The translations under genes and the position numbers were made by a program. 64,000 nt of DNA, from contig JAAXWY010000006.1 of the NCBI GenBank assembly GCA_013334745.1, positions 1 through 64,000 on the forward strand. The letters are read 5' to 3'. The notes under the pieces were generated by a model. The model worked only from the letters and a program-made list of their open reading frames with translations, was not told the DNA's origin and made no database searches. This stretch comes from Coriobacteriia bacterium. Lineage in GTDB: Bacteria; Actinomycetota; Coriobacteriia; Anaerosomatales; JAAXUF01. This document shows positions 25,583-34,598 of the stretch, one piece after another (positions within the stretch are counted from its first letter, which is position 1; each line of letters opens with the position of its first letter).

Positions 25583-26224
25583 ATGGAATCGAACCCGGAC
25601 ACTCCGAGCAGGCCTTCGCGGCTACTCCTGCACGCGTGCTGTGGGCCGTGCCTCATCGAGCCGCTCGAAGCGCTCGCCGAGGAGGCCGACCACGTCACTA
25701 TCGTCTTTGCCAACTCCAACATCCATCCCGCCGACGAGTACGAGCGTCGCCGAGACACGCTCGCCGCACACGCGAAGCGGCTCGGCGTGGAGGTCGTTGA
25801 GCTCGAGTACGATCCCGAGTCGTGGGCGCGCATCGTAGCTCCCCTGCGCGACGAGGGCCCGAATCGCTGCAGCGCATGCTATCGGCTCAGGCTGGGGGAG
25901 GCCGCACGTTATGGTGCCGAGCACGGCTTCGATGCGATCGCCACGACGCTGACCGTCAGCCCGTACCAGGATGCACGAGCGATCGCGGCCGAGGGCCGCG
26001 CGGTGGCCGCCGAGGCCGGTATCGCGTATCTGGATCGTGACTTTCGGGACCGCTACGCGGATGCCACTCGGCGCTCACGCGACGAGGGCATGTATCGTCA
26101 GAACTACTGTGGGTGCGTGTTTTCCGAAGCCGAGGCAACGGCCGAGCGTGAGCGTCGTCGCGAGTCTCGCAGGGCACTCGCGCGGGAGCGCGCGGCGCAG
26201 AACCCCTCCGACACCGAGTCCTAG
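25583..26224 (+). CDS. queH: Epoxyqueuosine reductase QueH
   Basis: The 213-residue protein matches QueH (former DUF208), which performs the last step of queuosine synthesis by reducing epoxyqueuosine in tRNA. The cysteine motifs are CCGPC (near residue 19), CSACY (near 97) and YCGC (near 177). In the family these bind an iron-sulfur cluster and a second metal. QueA and Tgt, the preceding steps, are encoded downstream on the same strand. The ATG lacks a binding site, consistent with leaderless translation. Its stop overlaps that of the convergent PHP gene in CTAG. Confidence 0.93.
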   Translation: MESNPDTPSRPSRLLLHACCGPCLIEPLEALAEEADHVTIVFANSNIHPADEYERRRDTLAAHAKRLGVEVVELEYDPESWARIVAPLRDEGPNRCSACYRLRLGEAARYGAEHGFDAIATTLTVSPYQDARAIAAEGRAVAAEAGIAYLDRDFRDRYADATRRSRDEGMYRQNYCGCVFSEAEATAERERRRESRRALARERAAQNPSDTES

Positions 26225-27015
26225 GACTCGTCGACTGGGAGCGTGGGCGCACCATCGGGCGCACATGCCGCGCATTCTGCGCACGCGTCGGTAATCCCGC
26301 GCTCGGCCTCGCGCGCCTTGCGGTCACGGTCGCGCTCTTTGATCTCGGGAACCTTGCGCGCGTAGAACAGCACCCGCGCCGGGTTGAACGTGGGGCCGTA
26401 GCCTATCGTCGTGCGTGCCTCGATCGCGGTTCGCAGATGCTCAGCCGTCGTGCCGGGGAAGAGTGTGCGACTCGTGCCGATCACCGACAACATGTGTGCG
26501 TCGCTTCCGCCTGTGGCGGCAAGGCGCGATCTGTTGTCGCGCCAGTACGCACGGGCGCGGAAGTTGGCGGCGAGCAGCAGGGGGGTGGAGTTGGCGACCT
26601 CGACACCATCGAAGTCGACCTCGTCATAGACCTCGGTCTCACCACGGCAAAGCCCGTGCTTGTGCCACCAGCGAGGCGCGTACGGGTGTGCAGCGACCGC
26701 GATACCGCCCTGGGCGTGGATGTCGGCGACCGTCTCGGCGGCGGAGCGACCCGGCGCGACGAGCTGAGGCGTCCACAGGCCGAGGATGTGCCCCTGGGAG
26801 CTCTCGACCTCCTGACCCACCACGACCTCGACACTGTACTCGTGGGCGATGGCAGCGGCCTCAAGCCCACCTTCGTTGGTGTTGTGGTCGCAGATCGCGA
26901 CCACGGACAGGTCCGTCTCGGTGCTGATGAACTCAAGCACCTCACGCGGCGTGGCAGTGCCGTCGGAGGCGGTCGTATGAACGTGCATGTCGGCTGCTGA
27001 GTATCCCCTTCGCAT
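26221..27015 (-). CDS. PHP-domain phosphoesterase
   Basis: The 264-residue product has the PHP motifs DMHVHTTASDG (near 9), CDHNTNEG (near 42), GQEVESSQGHILG, VAAHPYA (near 110) and GGSDAHML (near 170), which form a trinuclear metal site. Family members cleave phosphate esters such as AMP, 3',5'-bisphosphates or histidinol phosphate; the target here is unknown. A cysteine-rich tail (CAECAACA) is unusual. A TAGTAT box at 27025-27030 stands 9 bases upstream of the ATG without a Shine-Dalgarno sequence, suggesting a leaderless mRNA. Confidence 0.85.
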   Translation of the reverse strand: MRRGYSAADMHVHTTASDGTATPREVLEFISTETDLSVVAICDHNTNEGGLEAAAIAHEYSVEVVVGQEVESSQGHILGLWTPQLVAPGRSAAETVADIHAQGGIAVAAHPYAPRWWHKHGLCRGETEVYDEVDFDGVEVANSTPLLLAANFRARAYWRDNRSRLAATGGSDAHMLSVIGTSRTLFPGTTAEHLRTAIEARTTIGYGPTFNPARVLFYARKVPEIKERDRDRKAREAERGITDACAECAACAPDGAPTLPVDES

Positions 27016-27120
27016 GGCGTGCTGATACTAGCACGCGCAGGTCCGAGCAGCGCCGACTGCGCGCCTGCTGCGATACACTGCGGGCACGATTCTGATCGCC
27101 CTTCGCCGAGGAGACCGCTG

Positions 27121-28161
27121 GTGCGCACCGACGACTTCGACTACGAGTTGCCCTCAGGTCTGATCGCTCAGGAACCCACCCAGCCTCGTGACGCGTGCCG
27201 GCTGCTCGTGCTGCACAGGGCGAGCGGGCAGATCGACCACCGCGTCTTCTCGGATGTCACTGAGTACCTCGTCGAGGGGGACGTGCTGGTCGTCAACGAG
27301 ACACGGGTGCTTCCGGCTCGGCTGCGCGGCGTCAAGGACGAGACGGGTGGTGCCGTCGAGGTGCTGCTGCTGAGAGAGCGCTACACCAACGCGTGGGAGT
27401 GCCTGGTGAAACCGGGTCGCAGGCTGAAGCCGGGTGCGAAGATGGTCTTCGCTGACGGCGCGATGACTGGCCTTGTCGTCGAAGTCATCGACGAGGCCGG
27501 AGGGCGCCTCGTGCAGTTCACGATCGCGCCGGGTGGCGAGAGCTTTCTCGACATCGTGCACCGCATCGGGGAAGTGCCGCTTCCGCCCTACATCACGCGC
27601 ACGGTCGACGATCCCGAGTTGTACCAGACGGTGTTTTCGCGCGACGAGCGCTCCGCGGCCGCGCCCACGGCTGGCCTTCACTTCACGCCCGAGCTGCTTG
27701 AGCGCATCGCCAGTGCGGGCGTACGCGTCGAGACTGTGGAGCTTGATGTGGGGATCGACACGTTTCGCCCCGTTGCGGTCGACGATCCCGAGCAGCACAA
27801 GATCCACACGGAGCACTTCCGGGTCCCCCGGCGCACGGCAGAGGTCGTGAACGAAGCCAAGCAGCACGGCCGCCGCGTCATCGCCGTGGGCACCACGAGC
27901 GTGCGCGCGCTTGAGAGTGCTTGGGACGCCGAGGCGGGGGAGGTGCGTGCGACGGAGGGTGCGACCTCGTTGTATGTGCTGCCGGGGTACCACTTCGAGG
28001 TGGTCGACGCGATGATCACCAACTACCACGTGCCGCGATCCACTCTGCTGATGATGGTGAGTTCGTTTGCGGGTCGAGGGCAGGTGCTCGACGCCTACGA
28101 ACTTGCCAAGGCGCAGGGATACCGATTCCTGTCCTTCGGCGACGCGATGCTTATTCTCTGA
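27121..28161 (+). CDS. queA: S-adenosylmethionine:tRNA ribosyltransferase-isomerase
   Basis: The GTG at 27121 follows GAGGAG and opens the typical N-terminus (DDFDYELPSGLIAQEP); 346 residues, the normal QueA length. Signatures include ARLRGVKDETGG, LVKPGRRLKPG, GEVPLPPYI, RSAAAPTAGLHFTPELL and the C-terminal TNYHVPRSTLLMMVSSF. The enzyme transfers ribose from SAM to 7-aminomethyl-7-deazaguanine in tRNA, giving epoxyqueuosine. A TACACT box at 27073-27078 is a likely -10. QueH and Tgt are encoded on either side. Confidence 0.95.
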   Translation: MRTDDFDYELPSGLIAQEPTQPRDACRLLVLHRASGQIDHRVFSDVTEYLVEGDVLVVNETRVLPARLRGVKDETGGAVEVLLLRERYTNAWECLVKPGRRLKPGAKMVFADGAMTGLVVEVIDEAGGRLVQFTIAPGGESFLDIVHRIGEVPLPPYITRTVDDPELYQTVFSRDERSAAAPTAGLHFTPELLERIASAGVRVETVELDVGIDTFRPVAVDDPEQHKIHTEHFRVPRRTAEVVNEAKQHGRRVIAVGTTSVRALESAWDAEAGEVRATEGATSLYVLPGYHFEVVDAMITNYHVPRSTLLMMVSSFAGRGQVLDAYELAKAQGYRFLSFGDAMLIL

Positions 28162-28170
28162 GACGCCACG

Positions 28171-29205
28171 CTAGGGCGTCCACCAGGTCCAGTTCGGGTT
28201 GCCGGCTGAGGGGTCGGCGCCACCGGTGCCGGGCGCGATCGCGATTCCCGTGCGCTCGTCGGCTCCAAGCCGGTGATACACGTTGGTGCCGTTCGCGTCC
28301 TGCCCGTCGAGCGTGAAGACGGGAGAGCCGTCCGGGTTGTTCTCGGGCACGGGGTGCGGCACCGTTTCCGGGAGCGTCGGCCACGAGGAGAAGCTTTCGA
28401 TCGGCGCGCTGCGCAGTGTGTACTGCACGTTCTTGTACACACGCGTGACCGCTGAGAAGCGCTGGAGCGCACCCTCGTCATCCCTGACGAAGAAGACCGC
28501 CGCTTCCTTTGTCGTGTAGACGGTGCGCGATACGGGGTCTTGGTCCGCCGAGAAGCTGATCGCCAACGTGCCTGCGGTCGTCAACTCGCTTTGTGCGACA
28601 TCGGTCACGCCGATGAGCTGATACCCGGCGTCCTTCCACACGGCATAGAGCGCACTCGGTGAGCCCGGATTCGCGTTCGGTGGCACTGCCTCGGGTGCCG
28701 CCGCGGAGCCAGCGGCGCTGAGGTCGGCGGCCGTGCCATCGGCTGTCACCTTCGCCATCTCACTCGATGCGGGCGCGGCGGTGCGCGCACCACCGCCGAC
28801 GAACCTCAGGACGCCGAGGCCGGTCGATACCCCGGCCACGACGAGCAGTACCGCGGCGGCGCCGACCCACGCGAGTACGCGCTGACGGTCGCGGCGCTGC
28901 CGGCCTGTGGCGCCCGCGAGCGCGGCGGCAGCCTCGTCGTCTGCGGCGTCAGCCGGCGGCGTGGCGACGGTGGTGGGTGCTGCAGCAAGCGCCGCTTCCG
29001 CGCGAATCGCCTGCATGATGCGGTCGTGAAGATCGTCTGCGGGCGTGGGGAGCTGTGCCGACGCCACGGCGTCGATCGCGGCGCTGAAGCGCGCACACTC
29101 CGCGCACGACGAGCAGTGCTGACGGGCGGCTGCGAGGATCGCTGCGTCGACAGGCGCACCGTCTGCGGCTTCACTGAGGATCTGCTGGGCCTCGATGCAC
29201 TCCAT
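28171..29205 (-). CDS. Transmembrane anti-sigma factor with zinc-binding N-terminus
   Basis: The ATG at 29205 is chosen: AGGAGG stands 6 bases before it, whereas the GTG at 29208 is too close. The 344-residue protein has a cytoplasmic anti-sigma domain with HCSSCAEC near residue 30 (HxxxCxxC), which usually holds zinc and binds the sigma factor. One membrane helix follows (VLAWVGAAAVLLVVAGVSTGLG, about 113-134), then an outer domain of about 200 residues of unknown type. It overlaps the ECF sigma stop by one base (TGATG), so the pair is coupled. The external signal is unknown. Confidence 0.87.
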   Translation of the reverse strand: MECIEAQQILSEAADGAPVDAAILAAARQHCSSCAECARFSAAIDAVASAQLPTPADDLHDRIMQAIRAEAALAAAPTTVATPPADAADDEAAAALAGATGRQRRDRQRVLAWVGAAAVLLVVAGVSTGLGVLRFVGGGARTAAPASSEMAKVTADGTAADLSAAGSAAAPEAVPPNANPGSPSALYAVWKDAGYQLIGVTDVAQSELTTAGTLAISFSADQDPVSRTVYTTKEAAVFFVRDDEGALQRFSAVTRVYKNVQYTLRSAPIESFSSWPTLPETVPHPVPENNPDGSPVFTLDGQDANGTNVYHRLGADERTGIAIAPGTGGADPSAGNPNWTWWTP

Positions 29206-29750
29206 CACGCACCTCCTGCCGTCATGCCGAGTGCGTGCGCGAGTGCGCGGCGCGCTCTGAACACGCGCGACTTCACCGTGCCCGCGGGGACACCGAGTTG
29301 CTCCGCGGCTTCGACGTAGGTCAACCCGAACAACGCAACAGCCGAGAACGCCTCGCGGTCTTCGAGCTGCAGATTCGCCATCGCGGCCTCCACCGAGGAC
29401 GAAAGTGCGACCTCATCGGCGAGGTCACCCGGCGTCGCCACCGTGTCGAAGAGCTCGACCGCGACGGGGCGGTGTTTTCCGGCGCGCACGGTGTCGAGGC
29501 ATGTGTTCCGCGTGATGCGGTACAGCCACGTTGAGAACCGTGCTCTGCCATCGAAGGTCGCGAGCGACCGGTACACCTTGATCCACACCTCCTGCGTGAC
29601 GTCTTCAGCGACCGTTCTGTCGCCGAAGAACCTGAGAGCGTGGGCGTACACCGTCGCGGTGTGCTCGCGGACGAGCGCCTCGAACGCATCGAGGTCTCCA
29701 TCAGCCGCAGCCTCGAGTAGGGCCGCGTCGCTTGTCACGCGCTCTGTCAT
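29205..29750 (-). CDS. ECF-type RNA polymerase sigma factor
   Basis: The ATG at 29750 follows GGAG; upstream in-frame codons have no binding site. The 181 residues contain region 2 (DAFEALVREHTATVYAHALR, VAEDVTQEVWIKVYRSL) and region 4 (LEDREAFSAVALFGLTYVE, GVPAGTVKSRVFRARRAL), with no region 1 or 3, the ECF layout. It is partnered by the membrane anti-sigma factor encoded directly downstream. It is divergent from tgt with about 100 bases between them. Target promoters cannot be deduced. Confidence 0.93.
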   Translation of the reverse strand: MTERVTSDAALLEAAADGDLDAFEALVREHTATVYAHALRFFGDRTVAEDVTQEVWIKVYRSLATFDGRARFSTWLYRITRNTCLDTVRAGKHRPVAVELFDTVATPGDLADEVALSSSVEAAMANLQLEDREAFSAVALFGLTYVEAAEQLGVPAGTVKSRVFRARRALAHALGMTAGGA

Positions 29751-29803
29751 GTCACTCCGCAGTAAGACGCGCAGGAACTGAAGGTGGTTCGCCTCAAGTC
29801 TAG

Positions 29804-30973
<1,170 letters not shown>

Positions 30974-31118
30974 GACCGAGCGGTGGGCGGCGGGGCGAGA
31001 TGCCGTCAGCATTCTTCAGGTTCTCGGCCATTCACCCTTCATTCGCGCGCCGCGTGCGGGTATCATGGGGCGGTTGCCGTCGCCCGTCCCGGGCGGCGCT
31101 GTCCGAGAGGTCACGAAC

Positions 31119-31523
31119 ATGCCCCAACAGCTCAGTCAGCTCATCTTCCCGGTCGCCATCATCGCGGCCTTCTGGTTCCTCATCATCCGTCCGCAGCAGC
31201 AGCGAGCGAAGACACAGGCGCAGATGCTCTCGCAACTCGTCGAGGGCGAAGAGATCATCACGATCGGCGGAATCTACGGCGAGGTGCTCGAGGTGGGCGA
31301 GGAGCGCATTCGTATCGCGACCATCGACGGCTCGGAGCTTGAGATCGCGAAGGCCGCTGTGCGTTCGGTCATCCCCGCAGAGACCGAAGATGACGTGGAT
31401 GAGGCCGAGGATGCAGAGCCGGACTCCGATGACGAGGCGCAAACTGACGCCGAATCGGCCGAAGAGCCCTCGGAGTCCAACCCAAAGTCGCTCGACGATG
31501 GTTCTTCCAAGGACGACGCGTAG
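31119..31523 (+). CDS. yajC: Preprotein translocase subunit YajC
   Basis: The ATG at 31119 lies shortly after GAGAGG and opens the typical protein (FPVAIIAAFWFLIIRPQQQR), 134 residues. One membrane helix is followed by a small beta domain (EGEEIITIGGIYGEV). An unusually long acidic tail rich in E, D and S (about residues 85-134) extends beyond most YajC proteins. It assists SecDF. The HD-domain gene starts at the next base after the stop, and secD and secF follow. Confidence 0.93.
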   Translation: MPQQLSQLIFPVAIIAAFWFLIIRPQQQRAKTQAQMLSQLVEGEEIITIGGIYGEVLEVGEERIRIATIDGSELEIAKAAVRSVIPAETEDDVDEAEDAEPDSDDEAQTDAESAEEPSESNPKSLDDGSSKDDA

Positions 31524-32222
31524 ATGACCGACGTTTCCGGTCCTTCCATCGCGCCTGAGTACCGAGTCACTCTGGAGGTCGTGCAAAACGACCCCGAGCT
31601 GCTCGCGTATCTCGAGATGGGCGACACCTACCTCGGGGCGATCGGATACACGGAGCACGGCTTGCGCCACGCCAACCTCACCGCACACATCGCGAGCAAC
31701 ATCCTGCACCGGCTCGGCTACTCCGATCACGACGCCGAGATCGCAGCGATCGCCGGCTTCATGCACGACATCGGCAACTGCGTCTCGCGTGATTCGCACT
31801 GGCTCTCCTCCGCGTTCATCGCGCGCGGGGCGCTGACGCGGCTCGGCATGGCTCCAGCGGATGTCGCCATGGTGATGAACGCGGTCGGCAATCACGAAGA
31901 GGACGCCTCGGACCCGGCCACCCTCGCGGCCGCGGCGGTCGTCCTGGCCGATAAGGCCGACGTACACCACACCCGCGTGCGCAACACGGACCCCGCCGCC
32001 TACGACATCCACGACCGCGTGAACTTCGCTTCGAAGCGCAGCTTCCTGCGCGTCGAGTCGGAGTCGCGTATGCTCACTCTCGAAATCGAGATAGACACCA
32101 CCGAAACACGCCTGATGGAGTACTTCGAGATATTCCTCGAGAGGATGCAGCTGTGCCGTCGCGCAGCAACCGTTCTTGACGCGGAGTTCTCGCTGGTGAT
32201 AAACGGCACAAAGCTCCTCTGA
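31524..32222 (+). CDS. HD-domain phosphohydrolase in the yajC-secDF operon
   Basis: The 232-residue cytoplasmic protein has an HD core: HGLRHANLTAHIA, then GFMHDIGN near residue 78 and GNHEEDASDP near 120, giving the H...HD...H/D ligand pattern of metal-dependent phosphohydrolases. A C-terminal beta-rich part (about 170-232; LTLEIEIDTTETRLMEY) is not part of the HD core. Its start directly abuts the yajC stop. A nucleotide or phosphoryl substrate is likely but unknown. Its conserved place between yajC and secD is not explained by a known Sec function. Confidence 0.82.
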   Translation: MTDVSGPSIAPEYRVTLEVVQNDPELLAYLEMGDTYLGAIGYTEHGLRHANLTAHIASNILHRLGYSDHDAEIAAIAGFMHDIGNCVSRDSHWLSSAFIARGALTRLGMAPADVAMVMNAVGNHEEDASDPATLAAAAVVLADKADVHHTRVRNTDPAAYDIHDRVNFASKRSFLRVESESRMLTLEIEIDTTETRLMEYFEIFLERMQLCRRAATVLDAEFSLVINGTKLL

Positions 32223-32265
32223 AGCCTGACGAGGAGTCGACCCGCACGGCAAGGAAGGTAGGAGA

Positions 32266-33627
32266 ATGGATCCCAAGCAGCGCAACTACCTGTTGCTCGC
32301 GATCATCGCGGTCCTCGTGATCGGATCGTGGCTGATGTTTTGGCCGCCGGGCACGAAGATCAAGCAGGGGCTCGACATCCAGGGTGGCATCTCGGTCATC
32401 CTCACGGCGCAGCCGCAGCCCGGCCAGTCGCTCACGAATGACGACATGGACCGTGCTGAGCTCATCATCCGAAACCGCGTCGACAAGCTCGGCGCCTCGG
32501 AGACGAGTATCCAGCGTCAGGGACAGGATTCGATCCTCGTCCAGATGCCGGGCCTGAAGAACCGCGACGAAGCACTCAAGATGATCAACTCCACGGGCCT
32601 GTTGGAGTTCGTCGACGTCTCCTCGATCACCGACACCGAGGCGGTCAACGCGCTCGCCGACACCACGACGTCGGACGGCTACCAACTCAAGCCGGGGACG
32701 TACAAGTCGATCATGAACGGCTCGGTCGTCAAGAGCGCGAGCGTCGGGCAGGATCCGACCACCGGCAAGATCGAGGTCAACCTGGTCATGGATGCCGAGG
32801 GCACCAAGACGTGGGCCGATTTCACGACCGCCAACGTGCGCAAGCAGATCGCCATCGTTCTTGACGGTGTCGTGAAGTCCGCGCCGGTCGTCAACGAGCC
32901 CATCACCGGCGGGCAGACGGCGATCAGCGGCACATTCACCGCCGATGAGGCCAAGGCGCTCGCCGCGGTGCTCCAGACCGGTGCGCTGCCGGTCAAGCTG
33001 GTACCGCAGGACACGCGGACCGTCGGTCCGACGCTTGGGCAGGAGTCGCTGCGACAGGGTCTCATGGCCGTGCTCATCGGCTTGGCTATCGTCGCTGTCT
33101 ATCTCATCGTCTTCTACCGTGGACTCGGTTTCGTCTCCGTGACCGCGCTCATCGTGTTCGCGTCGATCTACCTCGGGATTCTCGCTGTGCTCTCGAGGTT
33201 CGGTCTGTTCGCGCTGTCGATGCCGGGCATCGCAGGTGTCGTGCTCACGATCGGCCTCGCAGCTGACAGCTCGATCCTCATCAACGAGCGGTTCAAGGAA
33301 GAGGTCCGCATGGGCCGCACCTACCGCTCGGCTGCGCAGTCGGGTACGAAGCACGCGATCGGCACCAGCGTCGACGCCGACCTCGTCACCTTCGTGTCGG
33401 CTCTCGTTCTCTTCCTCGTCGCCATCGGCCCGGTCAAGGGCTTCGCGCTGACACTGATGCTTGGTATCGGCTGCGACATCCTGATGATGATCATGTACAA
33501 GCGCCCGATGATCATGCTTCTCGCCGAGAGCGTCATTCCCAAGGCGCCTGCGTTGTGGGGCGTTGCAAGGGAGGGAGTTGCCGCTGGCAGCTCCGAGTCC
33601 AAGAAGGGGGGTGTCTCGAATGGCTAG
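32266..33627 (+). CDS. secD: Protein translocase subunit SecD
   Basis: The 453-residue protein has one N-terminal helix, a periplasmic domain starting with GLDIQGGISVIL and containing DRAELIIRNRVDKLG, and five C-terminal helices. RND motifs include VVLTIGLAADSSILINERF. With SecF it uses the proton-motive force to complete protein export. GGTAGGAG precedes the ATG. The 3' end overlaps secF by eight bases. Confidence 0.97.
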   Translation: MDPKQRNYLLLAIIAVLVIGSWLMFWPPGTKIKQGLDIQGGISVILTAQPQPGQSLTNDDMDRAELIIRNRVDKLGASETSIQRQGQDSILVQMPGLKNRDEALKMINSTGLLEFVDVSSITDTEAVNALADTTTSDGYQLKPGTYKSIMNGSVVKSASVGQDPTTGKIEVNLVMDAEGTKTWADFTTANVRKQIAIVLDGVVKSAPVVNEPITGGQTAISGTFTADEAKALAAVLQTGALPVKLVPQDTRTVGPTLGQESLRQGLMAVLIGLAIVAVYLIVFYRGLGFVSVTALIVFASIYLGILAVLSRFGLFALSMPGIAGVVLTIGLAADSSILINERFKEEVRMGRTYRSAAQSGTKHAIGTSVDADLVTFVSALVLFLVAIGPVKGFALTLMLGIGCDILMMIMYKRPMIMLLAESVIPKAPALWGVAREGVAAGSSESKKGGVSNG

Positions 33628-34525
33628 GTTCAACATCGACTTCATGGGCAATCGCAAGATCATGTTCGCCATCTCGGCCGTGCTGATCATCGTTTCGATC
33701 GGGGCACTCGCGTTCAAGGGTTTGAAGTTCGGTATCGAGTTCCAGGGCGGTACGGTTGTTATCGTCGCAGACGCAAAGGCCGTCACCGAGACCCAGATGA
33801 GCGACGCGTTCAAGAAGGCCGGCGTGCAGAACGCCAATGTCCAGACGAGTGTCGTCAACGGCGTCCGTGGATTCATCATCCGCACCGACGTCACCGACCC
33901 GATCGAGTCCAATACCGACGCCATTGCGGTTGCGAAGGCCACCGGGCTGCCCGCGGACACGCTGCAGGTGACCACGATCGGACCGGGCTGGGGCAAGAAC
34001 ATCACCAACAGCGCCATGCTGGCCCTTGGCCTCTCGATCCTTGCGATTCTGCTGTATGTCTCGCTTCGGTTTGAGTACAAGATGTCGATCACGGCTATCG
34101 TCGCGCTTGCTCACGACATCCTAATCACCTTGGGCATCTACGCGCTGGTCGGCCGCGAGGTCACCCCGAACACCGTGGCCGCACTTCTCACGATCCTTGG
34201 CTACTCGCTTTACGACACCATCGTGGTCTTCCACCGCATCAAGGAGAACTCGCAGGGTCTCGTGAAGCAGTCGTTCATGAGCATGGCCAACGAGTCGATC
34301 AACGAGGTGCTTGTTCGTTCGCTGAACACGACGTTGACCTCGATGATTCCCGTTGTCGTTATGCTCCTGTTCGGAGGTTCGACACTCAAGGACTTCGCGC
34401 TTGCGCTCACCATCGGCCTTGGCGTCGGTGCATACTCCTCCATCGGCGTCGCAGCTCCGCTGTATGCCATGTGGAAAGAGACCGAGCCCAAGTACAAGGC
34501 CCTGGCGAAGAAGTTCGCCAACTAG
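33620..34525 (+). CDS. secF: Protein translocase subunit SecF
   Basis: The ATG at 33620 follows AAGGGGGGTG; the 301 residues begin FNIDFMGNRKIMFAISAV. The signature GLKFGIEFQGGTVV, the membrane part SLRFEYKMSITAIVALAHD and VLVRSLNTTLTSMIPVVV are those of SecF. It partners SecD, encoded just upstream. The operon ends with a stem-loop at 34553-34580. Confidence 0.97.
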   Translation: MARFNIDFMGNRKIMFAISAVLIIVSIGALAFKGLKFGIEFQGGTVVIVADAKAVTETQMSDAFKKAGVQNANVQTSVVNGVRGFIIRTDVTDPIESNTDAIAVAKATGLPADTLQVTTIGPGWGKNITNSAMLALGLSILAILLYVSLRFEYKMSITAIVALAHDILITLGIYALVGREVTPNTVAALLTILGYSLYDTIVVFHRIKENSQGLVKQSFMSMANESINEVLVRSLNTTLTSMIPVVVMLLFGGSTLKDFALALTIGLGVGAYSSIGVAAPLYAMWKETEPKYKALAKKFAN

Positions 34526-34552
34526 ATCGACTCGCATCACTGAACGCGATCC

Positions 34553-34580
34553 GGGGCCGGCACGACATCGTGTCGGCCCC
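34553..34580 (+). terminator. Stem-loop after secF
   Basis: GGGGCCGGCACGA pairs with TCGTGTCGGCCCC with one G-U pair; no T run follows, so termination efficiency is uncertain. Confidence 0.55.
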
Positions 34581-34586
34581 GTCAGT

Positions 34587-34592
34587 TAAGGT
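34587..34592 (+). promoter_or_regulatory. Candidate -10 box or ribosome-binding site of the recJ fusion
   Basis: TAAGGT ends 6 bases before the ATG. It fits TANNNT for a leaderless mRNA, but AAGG could equally act as a Shine-Dalgarno sequence. Confidence 0.3.
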
Positions 34593-34598
34593 GTGGAC

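Noticed and set aside
32074-34092. A 672-codon open frame on the minus strand across the HD, secD and secF genes
   Set aside because: It lies opposite clear sec genes, has low-complexity D/R/H-rich translation without family motifs, and long antisense frames are expected at this base composition.
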